Shown piece by piece: positions 1 to 5,483 of a stretch of DNA of 7,498 nt (position 1 is its first letter; the number at the start of each line of letters is the position of its first letter). The stretch covers positions 1 through 7,498 of the forward strand of contig DATBYW010000275.1 of NCBI GenBank assembly GCA_036513515.1, in the 5' to 3' direction. The DNA comes from Nephthysia sp036513515. GTDB lineage: Bacteria; Chloroflexota; Dormibacteria; Dormibacterales; Dormibacteraceae. The notes beneath the pieces were generated by a model. That model was not told the origin of the DNA and ran no database searches. It saw only the letters and a list, made by a program, of their open reading frames with translations. A program made the position numbers and the translations under genes.

Positions 1-2
1 CC

Positions 3-116
3 GTAGGGCTCGAGGGTGAGCTGGCCTCTGAAGAACTGATAGGGGTGGCCTCGTCGATGGCCTCCGGCGTGGCCGGGGTGAAGGGGTTGGAGAACCGGCT
101 TCATCTGGCTGTGTGA
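3..116 (+). CDS. BON-domain protein, C-terminal end (partial)
   Basis: An open frame enters from the left edge and encodes 37 residues before a TGA at 114-116. The peptide runs 'LEGELASEELIGVASSMASG', then a GV-V repeat, and closes with 'ENRLHLAV'. This is the typical second half of a BON domain: strand, helix with S/E-E, 'GV..V.N.L.V' strand. BON domains are small alpha/beta modules found in periplasmic, lipid-binding or potassium-binding proteins, and in combination with CBS domains or transport proteins. Only the last module is visible, so the full protein cannot be named. Its stop overlaps a GTG at 113 (GTGA), which could be the start of the next gene, so the two may be co-transcribed. 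The assignment rests on pattern recognition of a short segment. Confidence 0.6.
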   Translation, partial: VGLEGELASEELIGVASSMASGVAGVKGLENRLHLAV

Positions 117-155
117 CACTGCCGAACGAGGCTGAGGAGGAAAGTGGGCTGGGGC

Positions 156-161
156 TATCCT
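156..161 (+). promoter_or_regulatory. possible -10 box (TATCCT) for the AlkZ-like gene
   Basis: TATCCT lies 8 nt before ATG 170, the spacing expected if transcription starts at or next to the start codon (leaderless). There is no Shine-Dalgarno sequence at a useful distance from ATG 170. The AGGAGG at 135-140 is 29 nt away and cannot serve it. The -35 region is poor (CTGAGG at 132-137, spacer 18), so this is only a candidate. Confidence 0.3.
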
Positions 162-169
162 GGCCCACG

Positions 170-1264
170 ATGACAGGTCCGGACATACTTTGCCGCCGCC
201 TCCATAACCAGCGTCTCGGCCGCGTCCAGTTCGCGAGAGCGGAGGAGGCGGTGGGCTGGTTGGGGGCTGTGCAGGCACAGGACTATAGCGGCGCCAAGTG
301 GGCCCTGGCCCAGCGGACCCGGGGCGCGACCGATATGCAGCTCGATCGCCTCTTTGCAGAGGGGGTGATCCTCCGCACGCACGTCATGCGGCCCACCTGG
401 CACTTCGTGTTGCCGCACGACATCCGCTGGCTGCTGCAGCTGACGGCGCCGCGTGTGAACGCCGCGAGCGCGTACTACTACAGGAAGGTGGGGCTCGACG
501 AGGCGCTCTTTCGGCACAGCAATCGTGCGCTGGCCGGGGCGCTGGAGGGTGGCCAGCAGCTGACACGGACGGAGCTGGCGAGAGTCCTGGAGCGCGCCGG
601 CATCCCGGCCAGCGGTATTCGGCTCGCCTACCTGATGATGCGAGCGGAGCTGGACGCGGTGGTCTGCAGCGGAGCTCGTCGAGGCAAGCAGTTCACGTAC
701 GCGCTGCTGGACGAGCGGGCGCCAGTCGCCGCAGTGTTGGACCATGACGAAGCCCTGGCGGAGCTGGCGAGGCGGTATTTCACCAGTCACGGCCCGGCGC
801 TGCTGCAGGATTACGTTTGGTGGTCGGGCCTTACCGTCGCCGATGCCAGAGCAGGCGTCGAGATGGCAGCGTCCCACCTGGCAGCTGATGCGATAGACGG
901 CAGGACGTACTGGAGCGCCCGCGTCGCTACCGGGGCAGAAGACAGGAGCCCTGTCGTCCACCTCCTTCCCAACTATGACGAATACCTCATCGCCTACAGA
1001 GACCACACTCCCGCCTTCGATCCATCGCTTTTCACAGATGCGTCTGCGGTGGACCGCGTCCTCGCACGACATATTCTGGTCATCGACGGACGTGTCATGG
1101 GCGGCTGGCGTCGCCTGATCGAAAAGGACCGGGTGACTGTCGAGGTTGAGCCGCTGGCTCCGCTGGGCGCCGCCCAGGAAGAGGCGCTGCAGGCCGAGGT
1201 GGAGCGCTACGAGGGCTTCATCGGGATGCCGGCCTCGCTGGTCTTTCGTCAGCCGTCCGCTTGA
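170..1264 (+). CDS. AlkZ-like winged-helix protein (HTH_42), putative DNA glycosylase
   Basis: The protein has 364 residues, the usual length for the HTH_42/AlkZ-YcaQ superfamily of tandem winged-helix proteins. Characterised members are DNA glycosylases that unhook interstrand crosslinks or excise alkylated bases (Streptomyces AlkZ, E. coli YcaQ). Family signatures are present. The catalytic Q-phi-Q motif appears as Q35-A36-Q37 in 'LGAVQAQDYSGAKWAL'. The block 'LRTHVMRPTWHFVLPHD' follows, and later come 'LLPNYDEYLIAYRD' and 'VIDGRVMGGWRR' in the C-terminal part. YcaQ-type members usually carry Q-x-D, so this copy looks AlkZ-like. I chose ATG 170 because the family N-terminus fits there and a TATCCT box lies 8 nt upstream, suggesting a leaderless mRNA. 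An in-frame GTG at 113 overlaps the preceding stop and would add 19 non-conserved residues. The 3' end overlaps the convergent thioesterase gene by 47 bp. No biosynthetic cluster is visible, so general alkylation repair is more likely than self-resistance. Family assignment is firm; activity is inferred. Confidence 0.88.
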   Translation: MTGPDILCRRLHNQRLGRVQFARAEEAVGWLGAVQAQDYSGAKWALAQRTRGATDMQLDRLFAEGVILRTHVMRPTWHFVLPHDIRWLLQLTAPRVNAASAYYYRKVGLDEALFRHSNRALAGALEGGQQLTRTELARVLERAGIPASGIRLAYLMMRAELDAVVCSGARRGKQFTYALLDERAPVAAVLDHDEALAELARRYFTSHGPALLQDYVWWSGLTVADARAGVEMAASHLAADAIDGRTYWSARVATGAEDRSPVVHLLPNYDEYLIAYRDHTPAFDPSLFTDASAVDRVLARHILVIDGRVMGGWRRLIEKDRVTVEVEPLAPLGAAQEEALQAEVERYEGFIGMPASLVFRQPSA

Positions 1265-1730
1265 GGCTGCGCGCGTCGCGCCGGGCAGCCAGGGTGACCG
1301 CGGTCACCGCGCTGGCTGCTTCGACGAGCTGGGCGGGGACACGCGCGGGCCGCCCGTCGCTGAGTCGAACCCATGCCCACTCGGTCACGACCTCGGCAAG
1401 CAGCCGGCCGTCGGATTGCCGCCTGATCAGGGTCCGCCTCACGCCGCGCGCCCCTCGCACCAGCTCGACGCGAACCGAGATCTCCACCACGTCGCCATAC
1501 AGTGCGGGCGCGTGATAGGTCAGCTCAGTGCGTCTTATCACCCAGCCACCGCCCTGGGTCCGGGCCCACTCCTTGCCGTAGCCCGCCGCCTCGGCGTGAC
1601 GGATCGTGGTCTCCTCCGCCCAGCTGAGGTAGACGGCGTTATTGACGTGCCCGTTGCTGTCCAGCTCGTAGCTCCGGACGGCCCAGGTCTCCGTGTGCTG
1701 GAGAGGGTCCACCTTCGCGCCACCGCTCAC
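1218..1730 (-). CDS. hotdog-fold acyl-thioesterase (4HBT / acyl-ACP thioesterase type)
   Basis: This 170-residue protein has the hallmark of hotdog thioesterases that hydrolyse acyl-CoA or acyl-ACP. It reads 'RSYELDSNGHVNNAVYLSWA' at about 19-38, with D24 and the N26-G27-H28-x-N30 segment at the start of the long hot-dog helix, followed by E39-E40. 'ELTYHAPALYGDVVEISVRV' (about 69-88) matches the central strands. N26-G27-H28-V29-N30-N31 is the form seen in the FatA-like and YbgC/4HBT groups. Substrate cannot be read from sequence. The core ends near residue 135. The last 30 or so residues are basic, poorly conserved in appearance, and partly encoded in the overlap with the convergent AlkZ-like gene. 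The GTG at 1730 has no clear Shine-Dalgarno; GTG 1712 (residue 7) is an alternative start and leaves the domain intact. The gene follows the aminotransferase gene on the same strand, but 229 bp apart, so it probably has its own promoter. Confidence 0.82.
   Translation of the reverse strand: MSGGAKVDPLQHTETWAVRSYELDSNGHVNNAVYLSWAEETTIRHAEAAGYGKEWARTQGGGWVIRRTELTYHAPALYGDVVEISVRVELVRGARGVRRTLIRRQSDGRLLAEVVTEWAWVRLSDGRPARVPAQLVEAASAVTAVTLAARRDARSLKRTADERPARPASR
1285..1319. repeat. long near-perfect hairpin inside the convergent overlap region
   Basis: GCAGCCAG at 1285-1292 pairs with CTGGCTGC at 1312-1319. Nested within is the perfect 16-bp palindrome GGTGACCGCGGTCACC (1293-1308), and a 3-nt bulge (GCG, 1309-1311) lies on one side. 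The fold gives about 14 base pairs around a CGCG tetraloop. It starts 21 bp after the stop of the AlkZ-like gene and lies within the 3' coding part of the thioesterase gene. There is no T-run on either side, so it is not a classical intrinsic terminator. It could slow RNA polymerase, protect a 3' end or bind a dimeric protein. Confidence 0.6.
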
Positions 1731-1959
1731 GAGAGGCGAAGCTACTACATCTGTTCAAGCCCAGGGTGTCTGCGGACGGGCAAGCCCAATAGTCCGACGT
1801 CGTTCCCTTGTACGCGCAGGAGGTTCTGCGCTCCGCGTGCCGGAGCAGGTCAAGTCTGACGTCCAGACGGGCAGTATCCGGTGGAGGAGGGGCCGTAAAA
1901 GGTGGTGTTCTCCTCCCTCCGCGTGCGGGGGGAGGCCGGGTGGGGGGAGGGGTAAATCC
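1731..1959. other. 229-bp hairpin-rich intergenic region
   Basis: No credible gene lies here; the open frames crossing it are arginine/proline-rich shadows. It lies behind the aminotransferase stop and ahead of the thioesterase start (both minus strand). It holds three inverted repeats: GCTCCG/CGGAGC (1830-1835/1841-1846), GTCTG/CAGAC (1854-1858/1864-1868), and an 11-bp pair at 1912-1935. The 10-mer CTCCGCGTGC occurs twice, at 1831-1840 and 1917-1926, each time forming the left arm and loop of a hairpin. I see no convincing -35/-10 pair for the thioesterase gene. Confidence 0.6.
1897..1935 (-). terminator. candidate terminator after the class V aminotransferase gene
   Basis: CCTCCCTCCGC (1912-1922) and GCGGGGGGAGG (1925-1935) form a stem of 10-11 pairs with one T-C/G-U position. 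Read on the minus strand, the hairpin lies 25 nt beyond the aminotransferase stop and is followed by a short TTTT at 1900-1897, about 11 nt after the stem. That T-run is distant and short, so termination efficiency is uncertain. The template strand here is also strongly G-tracted. Confidence 0.4.
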
Positions 1960-2021
1960 TTAGCGGATCAGTCTTAGGCCGGAGGGGAGTTGGGGCCAGG
2001 GGCGGGGGTCGGGGGAGGGGG
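1927..2021 (+). other. cluster of G-tracts with G-quadruplex potential
   Basis: Two groups of closely spaced G-runs occur on the plus strand. The first has runs at 1927-1932, 1938-1940, 1942-1947 and 1949-1952. The second has runs at 1984-1987, 1992-1995, 1999-2002, 2004-2008, 2011-2015 and 2017-2021. Each satisfies the G3+N1-7 quadruplex rule. The plus strand is the template for the minus-strand aminotransferase gene, so a quadruplex would form in DNA rather than in that mRNA. The second group encodes the proline-rich tail (residues 441-453) of that enzyme. Confidence 0.55.
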
Positions 2022-3342
2022 CGTAGGTTCCGGCCTCGTCGTCCGCCTGGTAGGTCCACCGGGGGCCCTCCAAACTGATCTCGGCGAGCGCGTCGGCCAG
2101 CCGGTCGACGTCCTCAGCCCTCGAGTCGAGGCCCAGGCTCGCGCGCACCCCGCCCGGAACGTCGATACGCCGCCCCTGCAGGATCTCCCGCCGAACCTGG
2201 TCGGCCTGCGCGTCGTCCACCTCCATCAGGTGCAGCATCAGGGGATGGGCGCAGAAGCAGCCGTCGCGGACCCCGATCCCGTATTCGGCGCTCAGGATGG
2301 CCGCCACCTTCGAGTGGTGGTAACCGCGCAGGTTGAAGGTGAGGACGCCTATGTGTGGATGTTCGAAATCCCACGTGGAGTAGAGCGTCAGGCCGGGAAC
2401 GGCGCGTAGGCGTCGCAAGGCCTGGGCGTGCAGCTCTGCCTCTTCGGCCACCAGCGCCGGCATCCCGAGCGCGCTCAGGGTTTCGCAGGCGACCCCAAGA
2501 GCCACCGCCCCCACCACGTTGGGCGACCCTGCCTCGTGCCGATCCGGGCCGTCCTTCCAGAGAACGCCGTCGGCGGTGACGAACTCGACAGCCCCGCCAC
2601 CCTGCAGATAAGGCGGCGAGCCGTCGAGCCAGTCGGCCCGGCCCACCAGGGCACCAGCCCCGTAGGGCGCGTAGAGCTTGTGGCCGGAGAGCGCCAGGTA
2701 GTCGATTCCCGTCGCCGCCATGTCGATGGGGCGGTGCGGCGCGAGCTGCGCCGCGTCGACCAGGAGCCGGGCGCCGTAGCGCCGGCACAGCTCCTTGACC
2801 CGAGCCAGGGGCGGAATCTCCCCGGTCACGTTCGAGGCCCCGGTCACGGCCACCAGGCCTGCCGGTTCTTCTTCGAGCGCCACCTCCAGGGCCTGGAGCA
2901 TCTCTTCAGGACCCGGCGGGATGGGGAGATGGCGAAACCGGCGTCCCCTCCAGGGAAGCAGATTGGCGTGATGCTCGAAGGCGAACGTGATGACGCCAGT
3001 CCCTTCGGGCAGACCACGAGCAATCAGGTTGAGGGCATCGGTTGTGTGCCTGGTGATGACGACGGTGTCGTCCGGGCGCGCGCCGACGAAGCGTCTCAGG
3101 CTCTCTCTGGCCCCGTCGTAAGCCGCGCTGGCGACTTGCGACTTGAAGCCGGCCCCCCGATGCACGCTGGCGTACCAGGGAAGGAACTCAGCCACCGCTT
3201 CCGCCACCTCCCGCAGCGCGGGCGCGCTGGCGGCATAGTCCAGGTTCGTGTAGGGAGCCTCGCCCTCAGGGAGTAGCGGAACCGTAGTTCCATCCCCGAT
3301 CAGTCGGGGCCTGACGGCGCCCTTGGCGCCTGTACGCGTCAT
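1960..3342 (-). CDS. class V PLP-dependent aminotransferase, SufS/CsdA-like cysteine desulfurase family
   Basis: The protein has 460 residues and the fold-type I PLP arrangement of cysteine desulfurases and selenocysteine lyases. E123-H124-H125-A-N127 ('EHHANLLPW') carries the PLP-stacking histidine. 'LLVDAAQLAPHRPIDM' supplies D196, Q199 and H203. 'LSGHKLYAPYGAGALVG' holds the Schiff-base lysine K222. 'EAGSPN' is at 270-275, the cysteine loop 'VRDGCFCAHPLM' has C364 where SufS-type enzymes have the persulfide cysteine, and 'VRASLGL' has R400 for substrate carboxylate binding. This fits removal of sulfur (or selenium) from cysteine, or a related lyase reaction. An extra C362 sits two residues before C364. 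The last 35 residues form a proline-rich tail not typical of SufS. ATG 3342 was chosen because the reading frame upstream runs across the divergent galT gene. No sufBCD, iscU or sufE lies nearby, so the partner is unknown; other class V activities are possible. Confidence 0.85.
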   Translation of the reverse strand: MTRTGAKGAVRPRLIGDGTTVPLLPEGEAPYTNLDYAASAPALREVAEAVAEFLPWYASVHRGAGFKSQVASAAYDGARESLRRFVGARPDDTVVITRHTTDALNLIARGLPEGTGVITFAFEHHANLLPWRGRRFRHLPIPPGPEEMLQALEVALEEEPAGLVAVTGASNVTGEIPPLARVKELCRRYGARLLVDAAQLAPHRPIDMAATGIDYLALSGHKLYAPYGAGALVGRADWLDGSPPYLQGGGAVEFVTADGVLWKDGPDRHEAGSPNVVGAVALGVACETLSALGMPALVAEEAELHAQALRRLRAVPGLTLYSTWDFEHPHIGVLTFNLRGYHHSKVAAILSAEYGIGVRDGCFCAHPLMLHLMEVDDAQADQVRREILQGRRIDVPGGVRASLGLDSRAEDVDRLADALAEISLEGPRWTYQADDEAGTYAPSPDPRPWPQLPSGLRLIR

Positions 3343-3349
3343 GGCAACA

Positions 3350-3355
3350 GGTATA
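3350..3355 (-). promoter_or_regulatory. possible -10 box (TATACC) for the aminotransferase gene
   Basis: Read on the minus strand, TATACC ends 7 nt before ATG 3342, the spacing of a leaderless start. A GGAGGTG lies further upstream but 14 nt from the ATG, too far for a normal ribosome site. No good -35 hexamer is seen, because the upstream bases are GC-rich. Confidence 0.3.
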
Positions 3356-3370
3356 GCACCTCCAGCCGTG

Positions 3371-3380
3371 GGCGGCCGCC
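3371..3380. repeat. GGCGGCCGCC palindrome in the divergent aminotransferase/galT gap
   Basis: This perfect 10-bp palindrome sits in the 93-bp gap between two divergent genes. It could be an operator, but in GC-rich DNA such palindromes also occur by chance, and I do not recognise a regulator site. Confidence 0.3.
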
Positions 3381-3435
3381 GGCTCCGCCAGAATACGGAA
3401 GCGCATGAACCCGAATTGCCGGGAGAAAACGGGAC

Positions 3436-4497
3436 TTGTTTGACCTGGCCGCCCATCCACACCGGCGCTACAACCCGCTGAGCCGGGAATGGGTGCTGGT
3501 TTCTCCACAGCGAACCCAGCGTCCCTGGCAGGGTCAGGTCGAGCGGCCGGTTCAGGAGGAGCCTCCCGCCTACGATCCCGACTGCTACCTCTGCCCGCGC
3601 AACCGGCGCGCGGGAGGAAAGCGAAATCCAGACTATGAGCACACCTTCGTCTTCACCAATGACTTCGCTACGCTGCAGCCCGACACACCCGAAGGAGAGG
3701 ACTACTCGCATCCCTTGCTGCGGGCTCAGGCCGAACGCGGCACCTGCCGGGTCGTGTGCTTCTCCGCGCGTCACGATCAGAGCCTGGGCGGGCTGCCTTC
3801 AGAGGACGTGGCGCGAGTGGTCGACGTCTGGACGGAACAGTACTCGGAGCTCGGAGCCGATCCGCGGATAAGCCACGTGCAGATCTTCGAGAACCGAGGG
3901 GCGATGATGGGCGCGAGCAACCCTCACCCGCACGGGCAGATCTGGGCCACCGAGCACCTCCCGCTGCACGTCGCGCACGAGCAGGAGTCGCAACTCGAGC
4001 ACCACCAGGCGCACGGCCGCTCGCTGCTTGGCGACTATCTCTCATTGGAGCTCACCAATGAGGAGCGCCTGGTCTGCGCCAATGAGCATTTCGCCGTCGT
4101 TGTCCCGTTCTGGGCCGTCTGGCCGTTTGAGACGCTGGTTGTAAGCCGGCGTCAGGTGGGCTCGCTCGCGGACCTGGACTGGAGCGAGCGCGCCTCGCTG
4201 GCCAGCATCGTGAAACGGCTCGCCACGCGCTACGACAACCTGTTCCAGTCGTTCTTCCCTTACTCCATGGGTTTTCATCAGAAGCCTACGGATGGACGCG
4301 CACATCCCGAGTGGCACCTGCACCTCCACTTCTATCCGCCTCTGCTGCGTTCCGCCACGGTTCGTAAGTTCATGGTTGGCTACGAGCTGCTGGCCGAGCC
4401 TCAGCGAGATATCACTCCGGAACAAGCGGCGGAGAGGCTTCGACGGCTCGACGACCGGCACTATCGACAGGGCGAAGGGCCGCCCGGATCTTTTTAG
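3436..4497 (+). CDS. galT: galactose-1-phosphate uridylyltransferase (UDP-glucose--hexose-1-phosphate uridylyltransferase)
   Basis: This is a complete 353-residue GalT, close to the E. coli enzyme in length and closely similar along most of its course. It exchanges UMP between UDP-glucose and galactose-1-phosphate in the Leloir pathway (EC 2.7.7.12), in the cytoplasm. The N-terminus 'HPHRRYNPLSREWVLVSPQR' and the active site 'SNPHPHGQIW' (H164-P-H166; H166 is the uridylylated histidine) are intact. Probable zinc ligands are C50, C53, H113 and H164. The second metal site has E182, H281, H296 and H298. 'HFYPPLLRSATVRKFMVGYE' (298-317) is the highly conserved C-terminal block. The E. coli C160 equivalent is alanine here. 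The chosen start is TTG 3436, with GGGAG 10 nt upstream. No galK, galE or galM is in the window. The gene is divergent from the aminotransferase gene and convergent with the ParB-like gene, with interlocked stop codons. Confidence 0.96.
   Translation: MFDLAAHPHRRYNPLSREWVLVSPQRTQRPWQGQVERPVQEEPPAYDPDCYLCPRNRRAGGKRNPDYEHTFVFTNDFATLQPDTPEGEDYSHPLLRAQAERGTCRVVCFSARHDQSLGGLPSEDVARVVDVWTEQYSELGADPRISHVQIFENRGAMMGASNPHPHGQIWATEHLPLHVAHEQESQLEHHQAHGRSLLGDYLSLELTNEERLVCANEHFAVVVPFWAVWPFETLVVSRRQVGSLADLDWSERASLASIVKRLATRYDNLFQSFFPYSMGFHQKPTDGRAHPEWHLHLHFYPPLLRSATVRKFMVGYELLAEPQRDITPEQAAERLRRLDDRHYRQGEGPPGSF
4470..4495 (+). terminator. candidate intrinsic terminator at the end of galT
   Basis: GGGCG (4470-4474) pairs with CGCCC (4481-4485) around a 6-nt loop, followed by GGATC and then TTTTT (4491-4495). 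The hairpin lies inside the last galT codons and the T-run merges with its TAG. The stem is short and the T-run starts 5 nt after it, so it is a moderate candidate. It would stop galT transcripts before they run far into the convergent gene. Confidence 0.4.
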
Positions 4498-5474
4498 CCG
4501 CTCCGCCGTCCTCTCCGAGGGGTGAAGACGGTTCCCAGCACGAGCGTGCGCCGGATTCTCTTGCGGAGCCAGCGGCGGAGCATGCTCAACCGGGCGGCAC
4601 TGGGCTGCCTCTCTTGGGCCTCGTGGAGGAGCGAAACCCCGGCACCCTCAGGGCCTGCCGATTCATCCTCGTAGCTGAGCTCGAGCCAGCGCCTGGTCAC
4701 AGCCAGGTACAGGTCTGCCTCCGTCCACTCAGGAAAATGCTCGCCGATGCGGTGTTTGCGCACGACCTCCATCACGGGCCGGTACACAGTCGTGTACCAG
4801 CTGACGACAGCCTCGGGCATCGGAACCTCATGTCCGCGATCCTGGCTCAGCAGGTACCTGTGACCCAGGATGTGCTCGTAGATGACGTCGTAGTGCCCCA
4901 GGTGCATGCACTCCAGCCGTGCCTCCGGGCACAGACGATCGAGCTGCGTCATCTCGAGGAAGCTCGCGTACTCGGCGCTGCGCAGCAGTTCGCGGGCGTT
5001 CACTTCGGATCCCAGGGGAACCCTGGTCCTGACTTCGATCACGTTGGCACGTATCGTCTCCTGGCCGAGGCGGCGGGCCGCTGAGACTCGATGGTGGCCG
5101 TCTCTGACGAAGTACACATCGCCCACCCTGTAGACCTCGATCGGCGGCAGCTCGCGGCCCTGCAACATGAGCGTCTCGACGCGGGACCAGCGTTCTCTGA
5201 GCCGAGGGTTGAGAGGCAGGAACGTGGCATCGAAGTCTCGGGCGCGGCCCTCCGAGCCGCGAATCTGGCTCAGCGGGATATCGTGCATCCCGCGGTCAAC
5301 CTGGCCTTCCAGCTTCGCCACTTTCATGACTTCGTTGAATGAGAGGAGAGTCCGCTCCCTTCCCCTCAATACAGCGAGTAGCTCGTTCCAGAAGGCATGC
5401 CGACGGCTGGCGTCGAAGTCGAGCTGGGCCTGTATTCTATCCACCATCGACCGGTGCCGACCACTATGGCACAC
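4494..5474 (-). CDS. ParB/Srx-fold N-terminal domain protein, function unknown
   Basis: The protein has 326 residues. The recognisable part is a ParB-N-like domain at about 64-150. 'IPLSQIRGSEGRARDFD' leads into 'LPPIEVYRVGDVYFVRDGHH', and the R129-V-S-A-A-R that follows completes box II as D125-G126-H127-H128-R129. In chromosome-partitioning ParB the equivalent is GERR; DGHHR is typical of ParB-like families lacking a partition role. Residues 150-265 form a helical domain with tryptophan/tyrosine-rich motifs ('VVSWYTTVYRPVMEVVRKH', 'FPEWTEADLYLAVTRRWLEL') that I recall in similar Chloroflexota proteins. The last 35 residues are strongly basic ('RRWLRKRIRR' and RRGRR), perhaps for nucleic acid or membrane contact. 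There is no DNA-binding HTH like that of ParB, and no ParA nearby. GTG 5474 has AGGTGA 10 nt upstream; ATG 5447 is the alternative. It is divergent from the phosphoesterase gene. A nucleotide-binding or regulatory role is only a guess. Confidence 0.8.
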   Translation of the reverse strand: MCHSGRHRSMVDRIQAQLDFDASRRHAFWNELLAVLRGRERTLLSFNEVMKVAKLEGQVDRGMHDIPLSQIRGSEGRARDFDATFLPLNPRLRERWSRVETLMLQGRELPPIEVYRVGDVYFVRDGHHRVSAARRLGQETIRANVIEVRTRVPLGSEVNARELLRSAEYASFLEMTQLDRLCPEARLECMHLGHYDVIYEHILGHRYLLSQDRGHEVPMPEAVVSWYTTVYRPVMEVVRKHRIGEHFPEWTEADLYLAVTRRWLELSYEDESAGPEGAGVSLLHEAQERQPSAARLSMLRRWLRKRIRRTLVLGTVFTPRRGRRSG

Positions 5475-5483
5475 GGGGCCAGG

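Noticed and set aside
155..1072. A 305-codon open frame on the minus strand.
   Set aside because: It is antisense to the well-supported AlkZ-like gene, with Arg/His/Pro-rich composition typical of a GC-driven shadow frame.
1731..1959. A small RNA gene or riboswitch in the hairpin-rich gap.
   Set aside because: The hairpins are short and no known riboswitch core or sRNA promoter/terminator pair could be recognised. It was kept only as a structured region.
2428..3276. A 282-codon open frame on the plus strand.
   Set aside because: It is antisense to the conserved PLP enzyme, has no recognisable motif and shows shadow-like composition.
3343..3774. The aminotransferase frame stays open upstream, which would give a 604-residue protein.
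   Set aside because: The added 144 residues are antisense to the highly conserved N-terminus of galT and show no domain. The aminotransferase family start fits ATG 3342.
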